From an endosymbiont of Lamellibrachia barhami (GTDB taxonomy: Bacteria > Pseudomonadota > Gammaproteobacteria > Chromatiales > Chromatiaceae): a DNA stretch of 64,000 bases. The stretch covers positions 613,119-677,118 of the forward strand of contig NZ_JAAVSH020000001.1 in NCBI RefSeq assembly GCF_011947365.2. The letters run 5' to 3'. Shown here piece after piece: positions 18,689 through 28,902 of the stretch. Made by a program: the position numbers and the translations under genes. Position 1 is the first letter of the stretch; each line of letters opens with the position of its first letter. The notes beneath the pieces were generated by a model. It had not been told where the DNA came from. It saw nothing but the letters and a program-made list of their open reading frames with translations, and made no database searches.

Positions 18689-19799
18689 CCGGAACGGTAT
18701 CAGGCAGGATATCGCGCCACAGCCGGAAGGATTCGGCCGCCTGCTCCACCAGCATGCCCAGACCATCCAGCGCCCGGGCGGCATGACGCTCCCGCGCCCA
18801 TTTTTGAAATGCTGTGGGTTCATCCCCGTACATCATGTCGTAACACCAGCTGCCTTTTGTCAGTACACCTTCGGGAATCTTCGGCACCTCTCCACCAAGA
18901 CCTGCGGCAGTGCCGTTGATGATCAGATCGAACTGCATGCCCTCAAGTTCATCCAGACCACAGCCCGCCACCGGGCCGAAGCCGCTTAGGACGGTGGCCA
19001 GAGAATAGGCCTTGGCCGCAGTGCGATTGGCGATGATGAGCCGCTTCGGCTGTTCTTCGAGCAGGGGGTGCACCACGCCGCGGACCGCGCCACCGGCGCC
19101 GAGTATCAGGACCCGCTTTCCCTTGAAGCGAAAGCCGTGGTTGATGGTAAGGTCGCGCACCAGGCCGATGCCAATGGTATTGTCGCCCCCACTTGCTGCT
19201 TCGAGCCGATCAGGGTATTGACCGCCGGCGGTGTGGGCCCGCTTGCTGAGCTCATCCGCCAGACGCCAGGCCGCCCTTTGAAACGGCACGGTAATGTTGA
19301 GCCCCTGGCCGCCATCCTGAGAAAAACGTGTTACGTCGCCCTCGAAGTCGTCGAGGCTACCAAGCAGGCGGGTGTATTCCGATGGACTCCCCGGTTTGTG
19401 CCGCAAAAGCGGCGTGGATCAGCGGGATTTGCTGTGTTCGATGGGGTTGCTGATGACGGCGTAGTTGTCGGTCATGGTGATTACTCATTCAACCACTGTG
19501 CCACCTCTTTGGCGAAGTAGGTCAGTATGCTGCGTCGGTGCCGGCGCGTTTGAAACAGAGCAGGGACTCCAGCACCACTGCCTGTTTGTCGAGCCAGCCG
19601 TTTGCGTGGCGGCCATGAGCATGGCGTGGTCTACCACTGACCTTGATAAGCGTAGGTGGTCGGGACCCTGAAGGTCTCTTTCTACCCGGCGCACCACGTC
19701 GAGGCAGGGTATGCCCGGTTTTAACATCACCATGTCGGCCCTCCTGCAGACGATCGAGGGCAACCGTGCAGCGCCTTCGTCGGTATTACTGGCGGGATC
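18380..19799 (+). repeat. Imperfect tandem duplication, copy 1 (RRM-aroE-hemB')
   Basis: This 1.42-kb block corresponds to 19808-21224. Copy 1 has a normal left flank and is joined at its right end, inside hemB, to the third codon of the second RRM gene. Small insertions grow denser toward 19799. Elsewhere identity is high except in the RRM centre. Confidence 0.9.
18666..19475 (-). pseudogene. aroE: Shikimate dehydrogenase copy 1, frameshifted
   Basis: This is nearly identical to the intact aroE at 20094 but carries several indels. One just after the start codons breaks the frame (lost C near 19417). Others replace the catalytic region, giving TVPFQ for TVPFK and GDNTIG for GDNTDG, so both the catalytic Lys and Asp are lost. 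The C-terminal NADP domain (GAGGAVRG) is intact. The product would be inactive. Either this copy decayed after duplication or the sequence is poor. Confidence 0.85.
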
Positions 19800-19800
19800 T
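19485..19800 (-). pseudogene. hemB: Porphobilinogen synthase, C-terminal fragment
   Basis: About 105 codons of the HemB C-terminus can be followed by hopping frames: ADMVMLKPG, CLDVVRR and AMLMAA. Compared with the intact copy at 20916, at least eight short insertions or deletions occur, mostly single-base doublings. The fragment is cut at 19799, where the second RRM copy begins. Confidence 0.85.
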
Positions 19801-19807
19801 TTGCTAC

Positions 19808-20116
19808 GTGTTTATCGGGAATCTGCCGGCAGAAGCCAGGTTGCTGGAGATACAGGATCTGCTGGGCGGCCTGTCAGTGCATACTCGCTTTGAGCGCCGC
19901 ATGGGACGCGACTGCTTCGATAAGGATTATCACTACTTCATCGTCTTTACCGATTCAGACGATGAGGGCCTGGCGTTGATCGATTCTCTGAATGGCAGAC
20001 TCTTCGATGGCTGTCGTATCACCGCCCGCGAGTTTATCAAACGCGCCGATTGCAATGCCCCGGCTCGGGATTGGGATCGTCGGGAACGCCGCTTCAGCCG
20101 CGCAACATCTGAATAA
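19808..20116 (+). CDS. RRM-like RNA-binding protein, copy 2, start lost
   Basis: This matches copy 1 from its third codon (GTG, VFIGNLP) to the end. The original ATG-GAC and ribosome-binding site are replaced by hemB-derived sequence. A GTG start at 19808 is possible but has no clear ribosome-binding site. Residues in the middle differ from copy 1 (TDSDDEGLALIDSLNGRL against TSSDSEGRALIKALNGKI), while both ends are nearly identical. Confidence 0.65.
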   Translation: MFIGNLPAEARLLEIQDLLGGLSVHTRFERRMGRDCFDKDYHYFIVFTDSDDEGLALIDSLNGRLFDGCRITAREFIKRADCNAPARDWDRRERRFSRATSE

Positions 20117-20909
20117 CCGGAACGGTATCAGGCAGGATATTACGCCACAGCCGGAAGGATTCTGCCGCCTGCTCCACCAGCATACCCAGACCATCCAGCG
20201 CCCTGGCGGCATGACGCTCCCGCGCCCATCTTTGAAATGCGGTGGGTCCATCCCCGTACATCATGTCGTAACACCAGCCGCCTTTTGTCAGTACACCTTC
20301 GGGAATCTTCGGCACCTCTCCACCAAGACTTGCCGCAGTGCCGTTGATGATCAGATCGAACTGCATGCCCTCAAGTTCATCCAGACCACAGCCCGCCACC
20401 GGGCCGAAGCCGCTTAGGCCGGTGGCCAGAGAATAGGCCTTGGCCGCAGTGCGATTGGCGATGATGAGCCGCTTCGGCTGTTCTTCGAGCAGGGGGCGCA
20501 CCACGCCACGGACCGCGCCACCGGCGCCGAGTATCAGAACCCGCTTTCCTTTGAAGCGAAAACCGTGGTTGATGGTAAGGTCGCGCACCAGGCCGATGCC
20601 ATCGGTATTGTCGCCCCTCAATTTGCCGTTTTCGAGCCGGATCAGGGTATTGACCGCGCCGGCGGTGTGGGCCCGCTTGCTGAGCTTATCCGCCAGACGC
20701 CATGCCGCCTCTTTGAACGGCACGGTAATGTTGAGCCCCTGGCCGCCATCCTTGAGAAAACGTGCCACGTCGCCCTCGAAGTCGTCGAGGTTACCAAGCA
20801 GGCGGGTGTATTCGATGGACTCCCCGGTTTGTCTTGCAAAAGCGGCGTGGATCAGCGGGGATTTGCTGTGTTCGATGGGGTTGCCGATGACGGCGTAGTT
20901 GTCGGTCAT
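20094..20909 (-). CDS. aroE: Shikimate dehydrogenase AroE
   Basis: This intact 271-residue enzyme reduces 3-dehydroshikimate to shikimate with NADPH. It contains YAVIGNPIEHSKSP at the substrate site, NITVPFKE with the catalytic Lys, GDNTDGIGLV with the catalytic Asp, and the nucleotide loop LILGAGGAVRG followed by IANRT. It starts six bases after the hemB stop, so hemB-aroE form an operon. It overlaps the second RRM gene tail to tail. Confidence 0.97.
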   Translation of the reverse strand: MTDNYAVIGNPIEHSKSPLIHAAFARQTGESIEYTRLLGNLDDFEGDVARFLKDGGQGLNITVPFKEAAWRLADKLSKRAHTAGAVNTLIRLENGKLRGDNTDGIGLVRDLTINHGFRFKGKRVLILGAGGAVRGVVRPLLEEQPKRLIIANRTAAKAYSLATGLSGFGPVAGCGLDELEGMQFDLIINGTAASLGGEVPKIPEGVLTKGGWCYDMMYGDGPTAFQRWARERHAARALDGLGMLVEQAAESFRLWRNILPDTVPVIQMLRG

Positions 20910-20915
20910 GGGTGA

Positions 20916-22064
<1,149 letters not shown>

Positions 22065-22066
22065 TC

Positions 22067-22441
22067 ATGGAACAGCAGAACAAATCCCCCCATATTTTTA
22101 TCGTGGAAGAGGCGACCTTCGAAAAGAAGGTGATCCAGGCCTCTGCAGAACTGCCTGTCATGGTGGATTTCTGGGCGGAGTGGTGTTCGCCCTGTCTATC
22201 CCTTGCCCCGGCCCTGGAGAGGGTGATCAAAGAGTTGGATGGGGCTGTACAGCTGGCCAAGGTGGAAGTGGATGACAATATGCGTCTGGCGGGCCACTAC
22301 CGTCTGCGCGGATTTCCGACGGTGATCCTGTTCCATCATGGGGAAGAGTTGGGACGTTTTCATGGTTCCCGCGCCAGTCACTGGTTACGGGAGTGGATAG
22401 AGGAGCATCTGCCCGACTATCTGGCCAGCCGGGCTGTGTAA
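22067..22441 (+). CDS. Thioredoxin-domain protein
   Basis: The ATG at 22067 gives 124 residues with a thioredoxin fold: VMVDFWAEWCSPCLSLAPALERV, followed by KVEVDDN and the cis-Pro loop GFPTVILFHHGEE. The active site is CSPC rather than the CGPC of classical thioredoxins, so its redox potential and partners may differ. No signal peptide is present, so it is cytoplasmic. The hemB gene runs divergently about 140 bases away. Confidence 0.9.
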   Translation: MEQQNKSPHIFIVEEATFEKKVIQASAELPVMVDFWAEWCSPCLSLAPALERVIKELDGAVQLAKVEVDDNMRLAGHYRLRGFPTVILFHHGEELGRFHGSRASHWLREWIEEHLPDYLASRAV

Positions 22442-22502
22442 AAATGCAGGCTGGATCAGGCGCAGCGTATTCGGCGTAAGGCGTCTGTTCGTAGTACATT
22501 TT

Positions 22503-22528
22503 GCCTGATCCGCTGCGCTTGATCAGGC
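22503..22528. repeat. Short GATCAAGCG-type palindrome
   Basis: The arms GCCTGATC and GATCAGGC flank CGCTGCGCTT. A partial related copy (CTGGATCAGGCGCAGCG) lies at 22449-22466. It lies 62 bases after the thioredoxin stop and may act as its terminator. Confidence 0.75.
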
Positions 22529-22841
22529 CTACGGACTATTGGCAGCGTGATTTGCCTATAGAAATAAGCATTAAACGATTTAATATTCTGGATTTTCTCG
22601 CGATAGAGAGGGGGGATGCCTGTGTTGGTTGTAAAATAACCAATAAAAACAATAAGATGAGAATTGATGGCAGTAAATCAACAGTTGATAATAAATGTCT
22701 AAAGAATTCCGCAGAGGCGTCGATACATTGAGTAATGGACGACAAATGAATTCGATCCTCCTCCGGCGCTGAAAAATGCGCTGTTTAGGCCCACCCCTTC
22801 CCCGGGTGGGTTTTTTTTATGTGCGGGAACCTGGGCTGGAT
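22529..22841 (+). other. Intergenic region without a convincing gene
   Basis: About 310 bases separate the thioredoxin gene from the c-di-GMP enzyme. The sequence is AT-rich with weak frames on both strands that resemble no protein. It ends in an intrinsic terminator on the plus strand, so a small RNA starting upstream cannot be excluded. Confidence 0.4.
22790..22818 (+). terminator. Intrinsic terminator
   Basis: CCCACCC pairs with GGGTGGG across a short loop and is followed by eight T residues. The nearest annotated plus-strand gene ends about 350 bases upstream. Confidence 0.85.
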
Positions 22842-25688
22842 CTATTCAGGAAGGAGTTCAGGCAGAGGTTTGCCGATGTGGAAACCTTGAGCGTAGTCGA
22901 TCCCCAGCTCGGCCAGCAGCTGCAGGGTGGCTTCATCCTCGACAAACTCGGCGATAGTCTGCTTGCCGAATCCTTTGGCAACCTCGGAGAGTGCCTTGAC
23001 GAAGATCTGATCCTCCTTATTGGAGGCGAGTTGCTGGATAAAGGAGCCGTCGATCTTTACATAATCCACCGGCAGCTGCTTTAGGTAGAAGAAGGATGAA
23101 AAACCGACGCCGAAGTCATCCAGCGCAAAGCGGCAGCCGAGCGCCTTAATCTGTTCCATCAACTGTTTTGCCGCTGTGATGCTGGAGACAGCGGCGGTTT
23201 CAGTGACTTCAAATACCAGACTGCCTGGGTCGACTTGGTGTTTTGCCAGCTGTTTCTTCAGATAGGGCAGTAGCCGGGGATCGTCCACCACCATGCCCGA
23301 GAGGTTGACCGAGAAGGTGATGTTGCGATGTGACTGCTGCAGCTGCTCAAGCCGCTTGATGGCTTTCTTGAGAATCAAGCGGTCGATCTTGTGGATCAGG
23401 CCAGTGGTTTCCGCAATCGGAATGAACAGTCCTGGAGGGATCAGGGAGCCGTCCTGCTCCTGCATACGGACCAGCACCTCGTAGTGTGAGATACGGCCAT
23501 CGCTGATCTGCTGGATCGGTTGAAAGTGGAGAACAAAGCTATCTTGCAACAGCGCCTGTTCGATCTGCTCTTTGATTTGGAGCTTGGTTTCAATCTGCTC
23601 GCGGATGTTTTCGTCAGCAGAGAAGAGGTGCCAGCTGTCACGTCCGGCATCCTTGGCCTGGTACATCGCAAGGTCTGCATTGGCCATCAGATCGTGCACA
23701 GTAATGCCGTGGAGTGGGTAGAGTACGATGCCGATGCTGGCGGAGATCTTATGCCTGTTGCCACGAACCGGCATCTCGACTCTGCTGAGTTCCTCCTGGA
23801 TCTTTTGTGCCACGCCGATGGCCTCTTCCTTACTCGTCTCCCGCAGGGCCAGCGCGAACTCATCGCCGCCGAGCCGGGCCAGCAGATCGGATTCCCGGGT
23901 CACCGCACGCAGCCGTTCAGCCACCACTCTGAGCAGGGCGTCCCCTGCCTGATGGCCGCTGGTATCGTTGATATCCTTGAACTGGTCGAGGTCGAAATAG
24001 AGCAGTGCGGAGGTGTGGCCGTAGCGCTTTGCTGCCTGCAGCATCGCTTCGAACTCGATATGAAAACGACGCCGGTTGAACAGCTCCGTCATGGGGTCAT
24101 GGTCGGCCAGCCAGGCCAGGTTCTCCTCTGCCTGTTGGCGTTCGGTAATATCGATGCCGGCGGACAGCACTGCTGGATCATCCTCTCTTGCGATATCGAG
24201 CCGCGCATGGAACCAGGAGATTGTGCGGGTTTCACCGTCTGCGGTAATGATGTTGCAGTCGTGATGGTAGTGATCCAGGCTGGCATTACGCAGCTGAAAG
24301 AGTTTTACGATGGTCTCGGGGTCAAGGTTCTTGGGGTGAAGCAACTGATCGAAGTGGAGCGTCGGATGAGTTTTCAGGTCGTAGGCGGTCAACTGACTTG
24401 CAAAATGGTTGATGCTGTTTATCCGGCCGTCCATGCGCTGGGTGATGATAATGATCTGGGCAGTATCCATCAGGCCCTGCACGAAGTCGCGTTGTTGGGC
24501 CAGTTCACTGGTGCGCTGCAGCAGGTGGCGGGTGCGGCTGTTGATCTCTGACTGCAGGGCTTCCAGTTGGAAGATGAGTGTTTCCGTCGTCTCTCCGAGC
24601 CGGTCTATTTCATCGTGAGAGAATGAATCATTAGTGGTTGACTGCAGTGACGAACGGGCTTGGCCGTAGGCCTGCTTTGCCAGCAACGGCAGGGTGGTTG
24701 AGACCCGTTGCAGCCGTGCCATGGGACCCCATAACAGCATCAGCAGCAGCAGCTCGGTGAGCAGAATCCCGGCCACACCGGCAGTGATGTTGCTGTGAAG
24801 GGCGCTCTCCATTGTCTGGATGTGCCCGGAGATGTCTTCGATGATCAGCAGGTGTGCCGGCGTGTCGGTTGCATCATTGGTCAGTGGAAAAGCCGTGATT
24901 TCCAGGGTCTGGTTTTCCAACTGTAGCTGTTTGCTTTGTGAAAGGTCGGCAAACTGCAGTTGTTCTGCTGCCCTGTTCAGGCGTTGCAGGCTGGCGTGAG
25001 CGCCGGAGAGTGCCGTTACCCGCATCTCCCAGGGCGCGAGAAAGCCTTTGGAAGCTGCATTGCTTGATTGCTCTCTGACCAGGACAGCGATACCGGCGCC
25101 AGTGATCCGTTGCAGTCTGACCACCGTGTCTGCGACCAGTTCGCCGACGACCAATACGCCAGCCGTGCTGCGGCCCTGCAATACCGGGACGGCAACATAT
25201 TGTCGGCATTCACGTCGGCAGGCGAGTGTGCTGGCAGGTTCTTCGTTCTCGATGACATGATCGACCAGGGTGTGGCTCAGCGTTGGGCCGATGTTGCGTC
25301 CCCAGGTGAACAGTGGCGCCCCCGCCTTTGAAAAATAGTGGATGGTATCCACCCCCCACTCAATCTGTAGCAGAGAGCCGTGTTCATGAACAATAGCGCT
25401 GATCTGCTGCGCAAGATCCAGATCGTCTTCTGCATCGACGTCAAGTTCGGGTATCAGGCCGGCTATGCTGAGCAGTCTTGAATAGGTTCCCTGTACCAAT
25501 CCGTCAACTTCCCTGGCGCGTTGTTCCCGGACCTCTGTGCGTTGTATTTCGAATTGATCCTTCTGTTTCAGATAAGCGATAGCCGTTAAAGAGACGTTGA
25601 TGAGGACCAATAAGAGACTGAGCAGAATCAACAGCTTCCACTTAAGGCTGATAAATCGGGGTTCACGGTGTTGCAGTCTGGTTGTCAT
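22842..25688 (-). CDS. Membrane GGDEF-EAL c-di-GMP signalling protein
   Basis: The 948-residue protein has a membrane helix at about 16-38, a periplasmic sensor domain of about 260 residues and a second helix (ITAGVAGILLTELLLLML). A PAS domain (AQIIIITQRMDGRINSINHF), a GGDEF domain with intact LGGDEFALAL and an EAL domain follow. The EAL motif reads EVLVR, preserving the Glu, and DDFGVGFSSF and VKIDGSFI are intact. Both cyclase and phosphodiesterase activities are possible. It lies 18 bases after the porin gene, forming an operon with a periplasmic binding protein and a porin. Confidence 0.93.
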   Translation of the reverse strand: MTTRLQHREPRFISLKWKLLILLSLLLVLINVSLTAIAYLKQKDQFEIQRTEVREQRAREVDGLVQGTYSRLLSIAGLIPELDVDAEDDLDLAQQISAIVHEHGSLLQIEWGVDTIHYFSKAGAPLFTWGRNIGPTLSHTLVDHVIENEEPASTLACRRECRQYVAVPVLQGRSTAGVLVVGELVADTVVRLQRITGAGIAVLVREQSSNAASKGFLAPWEMRVTALSGAHASLQRLNRAAEQLQFADLSQSKQLQLENQTLEITAFPLTNDATDTPAHLLIIEDISGHIQTMESALHSNITAGVAGILLTELLLLMLLWGPMARLQRVSTTLPLLAKQAYGQARSSLQSTTNDSFSHDEIDRLGETTETLIFQLEALQSEINSRTRHLLQRTSELAQQRDFVQGLMDTAQIIIITQRMDGRINSINHFASQLTAYDLKTHPTLHFDQLLHPKNLDPETIVKLFQLRNASLDHYHHDCNIITADGETRTISWFHARLDIAREDDPAVLSAGIDITERQQAEENLAWLADHDPMTELFNRRRFHIEFEAMLQAAKRYGHTSALLYFDLDQFKDINDTSGHQAGDALLRVVAERLRAVTRESDLLARLGGDEFALALRETSKEEAIGVAQKIQEELSRVEMPVRGNRHKISASIGIVLYPLHGITVHDLMANADLAMYQAKDAGRDSWHLFSADENIREQIETKLQIKEQIEQALLQDSFVLHFQPIQQISDGRISHYEVLVRMQEQDGSLIPPGLFIPIAETTGLIHKIDRLILKKAIKRLEQLQQSHRNITFSVNLSGMVVDDPRLLPYLKKQLAKHQVDPGSLVFEVTETAAVSSITAAKQLMEQIKALGCRFALDDFGVGFSSFFYLKQLPVDYVKIDGSFIQQLASNKEDQIFVKALSEVAKGFGKQTIAEFVEDEATLQLLAELGIDYAQGFHIGKPLPELLPE

Positions 25689-25706
25689 GCGCCCGTATCC
25701 GCCGAA

Positions 25707-26906
25707 TCAGAATCGATAGGAGGCGAGCAGGCTGAACATCTGCCAGTGGCGTTCTGTTTGGAAAGGGTTGTTTTCCCTTAATGAGAGCCAGGCAGTGCCG
25801 TCAACCCAGTGGTATTCTCCGCGCACCATGAAGGCGGGTGTGACATCCCAACGCAGCCCCAGGGTCCAGTCTTTGGCAAACATGTTGTGGGCGGGTATGC
25901 CGAAGGGTCCGGCCTCCTGTTTGGTGCCGTCCCGGTCGTTCCGGTCAAGATAGCTGACATCGTAGCGGGCGATGATCTCCCAGTCGCTGAAGAGGTCGTG
26001 GGCCAGCTGTAGATAGTATCCTTCGGCGGCACTGTCCTTGTCGGGCCGGAAGACTCCCAAGTCCCGGTTTATCACATCCTCCTGCATATATTCTGTGGTG
26101 AAGTGCCAGGCCTCTGCATTGTATTGGAGCGAGAGTACCCGCAATTGGATGCCGATAGTGCCGTCAGTGAAAGGGTCTGTGGGACCGGGGTCGAAGTTAA
26201 GATCCCCGTCGGCAATGGTGGCCGAGAGCCGGATGCGGCCGCCATCCAGTTCGTACATGATCCGGCCAAATACGAAGAGGTCGGCACTCAGCTCTCCCTG
26301 CCAATCATTTCCAAGATAGGCGTATTCCACATTTTTATCCGTCACTGGTTTGCCCATGCCGCCCTGGAACAGCAGATCCCCCCAATCTGTCAGCAGGTCG
26401 CTGTAAATCTCAAAGCCGTCATTGGAGAGTTCCAGATTTCTCACCTTGTCAAAATAGATCGATTGAGGCAGAAAGTTGGTGGGACGGGTGAAGGCGACAT
26501 CCCTGGTCTCGTTGTAGAGACCGATGGGAGTCTTTACGCGGCCGATTCGCAGGCCGAGGTTCCAGTTGTCAAAGCTTGCGAAATGGTAGTCGAGCAGGCC
26601 GTAGTCGAGGCTCAGTGAACCGTCCTGCATCTCACCTGCGGTGAGTGAGAGAAGCTGACCGGAGATCTGTAGTTGCGGCGTCAGCCGATAGGAGGCGTTG
26701 AGACCGAGTTCGCGAAAGTCCCAACTGCCGTTGCTGCTGTCACCGAACCAGCTGTTGGCGGATGTGTGAGTGTAACCCTGGCTCAGAAAGCCGTGGATCT
26801 GCAGGTTTTCATCACCAAACAGGGGGGATGCCGTCGCCAGTGGCGGCAGCAGCCAACTGAGCAGGACGAGCCGCCTACTCCACTTCGAGAATCTGTACCG
26901 ATTCAT
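25707..26906 (-). CDS. Outer-membrane porin-like beta-barrel protein
   Basis: The ATG at 26906 gives 399 residues with an N-terminal signal (RLVLLSWLLPPLATA) and a body of alternating amphipathic strands, ending in aromatic Phe (LLASYRF) as outer-membrane barrels do. It begins FGDENLQIHGFLSQGYTHT, similar to porin-like proteins linked to phosphate or sulfate uptake. The substrate is unknown. The start overlaps the end of the upstream periplasmic protein gene by 32 bases. Confidence 0.82.
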   Translation of the reverse strand: MNRYRFSKWSRRLVLLSWLLPPLATASPLFGDENLQIHGFLSQGYTHTSANSWFGDSSNGSWDFRELGLNASYRLTPQLQISGQLLSLTAGEMQDGSLSLDYGLLDYHFASFDNWNLGLRIGRVKTPIGLYNETRDVAFTRPTNFLPQSIYFDKVRNLELSNDGFEIYSDLLTDWGDLLFQGGMGKPVTDKNVEYAYLGNDWQGELSADLFVFGRIMYELDGGRIRLSATIADGDLNFDPGPTDPFTDGTIGIQLRVLSLQYNAEAWHFTTEYMQEDVINRDLGVFRPDKDSAAEGYYLQLAHDLFSDWEIIARYDVSYLDRNDRDGTKQEAGPFGIPAHNMFAKDWTLGLRWDVTPAFMVRGEYHWVDGTAWLSLRENNPFQTERHWQMFSLLASYRF

Positions 26907-27354
26907 CTCTGATATCCTTGGAAATATAACCGATTGCACCGGGAGTCTTTTTTATTATCTCGATCATTTCCGCCTCTGACTGGACGGTGTCGGGGGCCTG
27001 TCCGGTCCCTGAAAAGACTTTTCTGTCCCATGCGCGGCGAAGTTGATGGGGAAATACCCCCAGCAGCTGTTTTGCGAATGCTTTGTGTAGTTTGTGTTTG
27101 TCGGGAAAGACAAAGACCCGAATGGCAGCGCCATCGGGCCAGACCTGGCGGCGCATGCTGAAGATGGCGCGTGCGGTGCTGCGGTTGATCTCTGTAATCT
27201 CAGTATCAGGATGGGTGATCAGTTGCAGCGCAAAAGCCTGGGGGGATGGAAAAAACAGCAGGCTGAAGACAAGCAGCAGTACTGGTGCCAGGGGGAAGCG
27301 CCGGGGAGAGTCTTTGTCTGGGATACCTGCTGTACGGTCCTGCCGTTTTTCCAT
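26875..27354 (-). CDS. Periplasmic phosphate-binding-like protein (PstS-like, short)
   Basis: The 159-residue protein has a signal segment (LAPVLLLVFSLLFFPSPQAFA) and a short PBP-like fold: LITHPDTEITEINRSTARAIF, WPDGAAIRVFVFPDKHKLHKAF and TPGAIGYISKD. Such short proteins are annotated as phosphate ABC transporter substrate-binding homologues. They are too small to be full PstS, and no transporter is nearby. With the porin and GGDEF-EAL genes it may be the ligand sensor of a three-gene signalling unit. Confidence 0.78.
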   Translation of the reverse strand: MEKRQDRTAGIPDKDSPRRFPLAPVLLLVFSLLFFPSPQAFALQLITHPDTEITEINRSTARAIFSMRRQVWPDGAAIRVFVFPDKHKLHKAFAKQLLGVFPHQLRRAWDRKVFSGTGQAPDTVQSEAEMIEIIKKTPGAIGYISKDIRDESVQILEVE

Positions 27355-27482
27355 GGTACTTGTCGCGATCCTTTTTGATGCAGACAGCTTAACGTAATTT
27401 GTTGATTCAAATTCCCATAACGGCCGATGGCGCTGTGTCTTGAGTGGTTTGATACATGATTGGGAATTGAATTCTTTCTGGT

Positions 27483-28037
27483 CTACCTCCGGCTGATCCG
27501 GCCGGAAAACAGATCACGAATGGGGGTTGGGCGTTTCATGTCGCCGGTCTCGCCATGCAGAATCAGGTCGATGGCGCTACCGCAGCGGCTGTGCACCTGT
27601 AGTGCGTTACGGGCTGGGGGACGTTTGCTGAGGTTGGCGCTGGTGGATATGAGTGGCCTGCCGCAGGCGTGGCAGAGGGCCGCAGCAACTGGATGGTCGG
27701 TGACTCTGACCGCCACAGTTGAATGTTTCCCGCGTATCCAGAAGGGCAGATCCGCCGCGGCGGGCAGCAGCCAGGTAACGGGGCCGGGCCAGCTGTCGAG
27801 CGCCGGTTTGAGTCTTGTTTGCGGAATCTGAGCCAGGTAGGGCCGCAGTCTTTCGAAGTTGTCCGAGATGAGGATCAGGCCCTTGTCGGCGGAACGTTTT
27901 TTCAGCGCCAACAAGCGGAACACTGCCAGAGGGTTGAGTGGATCGCAACCCAGCCCATAGACAGACTCGGTGGGATAGGCGATAAGACCGCCCCCGAGCA
28001 CCGTCCGGACGGCCAGTCGGAGGTGCCAGGGGTGAAT
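27483..28037 (-). CDS. tsaC: Threonylcarbamoyl-AMP synthase TsaC/YrdC
   Basis: The enzyme makes threonylcarbamoyl-AMP for the t6A modification of tRNA. The core is clear: LGGGLIAYPTESVYGLGCDP, LKKRSADKGLILI, WPGPVTWLLPA and PLISTSANLS. The frame is open back through purE without a standard start next to the expected N-terminus (HPWHLRLAVRTV). The nearest fit is an ATT at 28037, seven bases after the purE stop. Either ATT initiates or a base is wrong. The length from there is 184 residues, normal for the family. Confidence 0.88.
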   Translation of the reverse strand: MHPWHLRLAVRTVLGGGLIAYPTESVYGLGCDPLNPLAVFRLLALKKRSADKGLILISDNFERLRPYLAQIPQTRLKPALDSWPGPVTWLLPAAADLPFWIRGKHSTVAVRVTDHPVAAALCHACGRPLISTSANLSKRPPARNALQVHSRCGSAIDLILHGETGDMKRPTPIRDLFSGRISRR

Positions 28038-28044
28038 GACAGGT

Positions 28045-28551
28045 TTAGCCGGCAAGTTCGGCCTGGAGCTTGGCGTCCTTGTCCATGACGCTTTGGGCAT
28101 TGGCCTGCCGCTCTTCACGGATGCGCACCGCCAGCGCCTCATCGCCAAGCGCGAGGATCTGGGCAGCGAGATAGGCTGCGTTCTTGGCGCCAGCCTTGCC
28201 CACTGCAACGGTTGCGACCGGGATGCCGCCTGGCATCTGCACGGTGGAGAGCAGGGAATCCATACCCTTCAATGGCCCGGCATCAAGAGGTACGCCAATC
28301 ACCGGCTTCAAGGTGGCGGCTGCCACTGCTCCGGCCAGATGGGCCGCCAGTCCAGCGGCAGCAATGAAGGCATTGCAACCGCGACCGTCCGCATCTTTTA
28401 CGTAGTTGTGGGTGACATCGGGGGTACGATGGGCCGAGGTGATCTTTACTTCGTATGGGATCCCGAGAGAGCCTAAAACCTCCAGAGTTGCCTGCATGAC
28501 CGGCAGGTCGGAATCTGAACCCATCAAAACGGCGACAAACGTTGTACTCAT
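28045..28551 (-). CDS. purE: N5-carboxyaminoimidazole ribonucleotide mutase PurE
   Basis: The ATG at 28551 gives 168 residues. The family motifs are present: [54 protein letters not shown] and [14 protein letters not shown]. It isomerises N5-CAIR to CAIR in purine synthesis. The partner purK is not adjacent; tsaC follows instead. The upstream extension to 28635 is not supported. Confidence 0.97.
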   Translation of the reverse strand: MSTTFVAVLMGSDSDLPVMQATLEVLGSLGIPYEVKITSAHRTPDVTHNYVKDADGRGCNAFIAAAGLAAHLAGAVAAATLKPVIGVPLDAGPLKGMDSLLSTVQMPGGIPVATVAVGKAGAKNAAYLAAQILALGDEALAVRIREERQANAQSVMDKDAKLQAELAG

Positions 28552-28683
28552 AACAAACCTGCAAAAGTGCTGTGGAGAGCAGCTGAAGATACCGGAAATA
28601 GGGTGTGACGACCAGAATTGAGGCGATAGATTCATCAGTTTGTTTCAATATGCCCTTTTTACTGAGAAAATCGTTAAAATTTG

Positions 28684-28848
28684 GTAACTATTCAGCTCAT
28701 TGTGGATACGCCGATAATGTGTAGGATGCCGGTGAGGAACGAACCGCATCGATCGCGAATGATGCGGTTCGCAAGCTCACCGGCATCCTACGTTCTGCAT
28801 TTTAACCGTTATGGGGCCAATCAAAGGGTGAGATGAATAGTTACAAAA
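28684..28848 (-). repeat. MITE-like element, full copy with terminal inverted repeats
   Basis: About 165 bases are bounded by inverted ends TAACTATTCAGCTCA and TGAGATGAATAGTTA. Inside is a 70-base near-perfect hairpin (TAGGATGCCGGTGAG to CTCACCGGCATCCTA) and the marker GGGGCCAATCAAA. The reverse complement aligns with 18123-18247, and the core with 14098-14188. No coding capacity is seen, so it would need a transposase supplied elsewhere. Confidence 0.85.
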
Positions 28849-28902
28849 TTTGTGAAATATCGATCTGTCTTGGTGTTAGGTGTGACGAAAGAGAGTTGCA
28901 GG

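Noticed and set aside
22501-22731. Short plus-strand frame after the thioredoxin gene
   Set aside because: It begins inside a dispersed palindrome (MPDPLRLI) and has no protein-like features.
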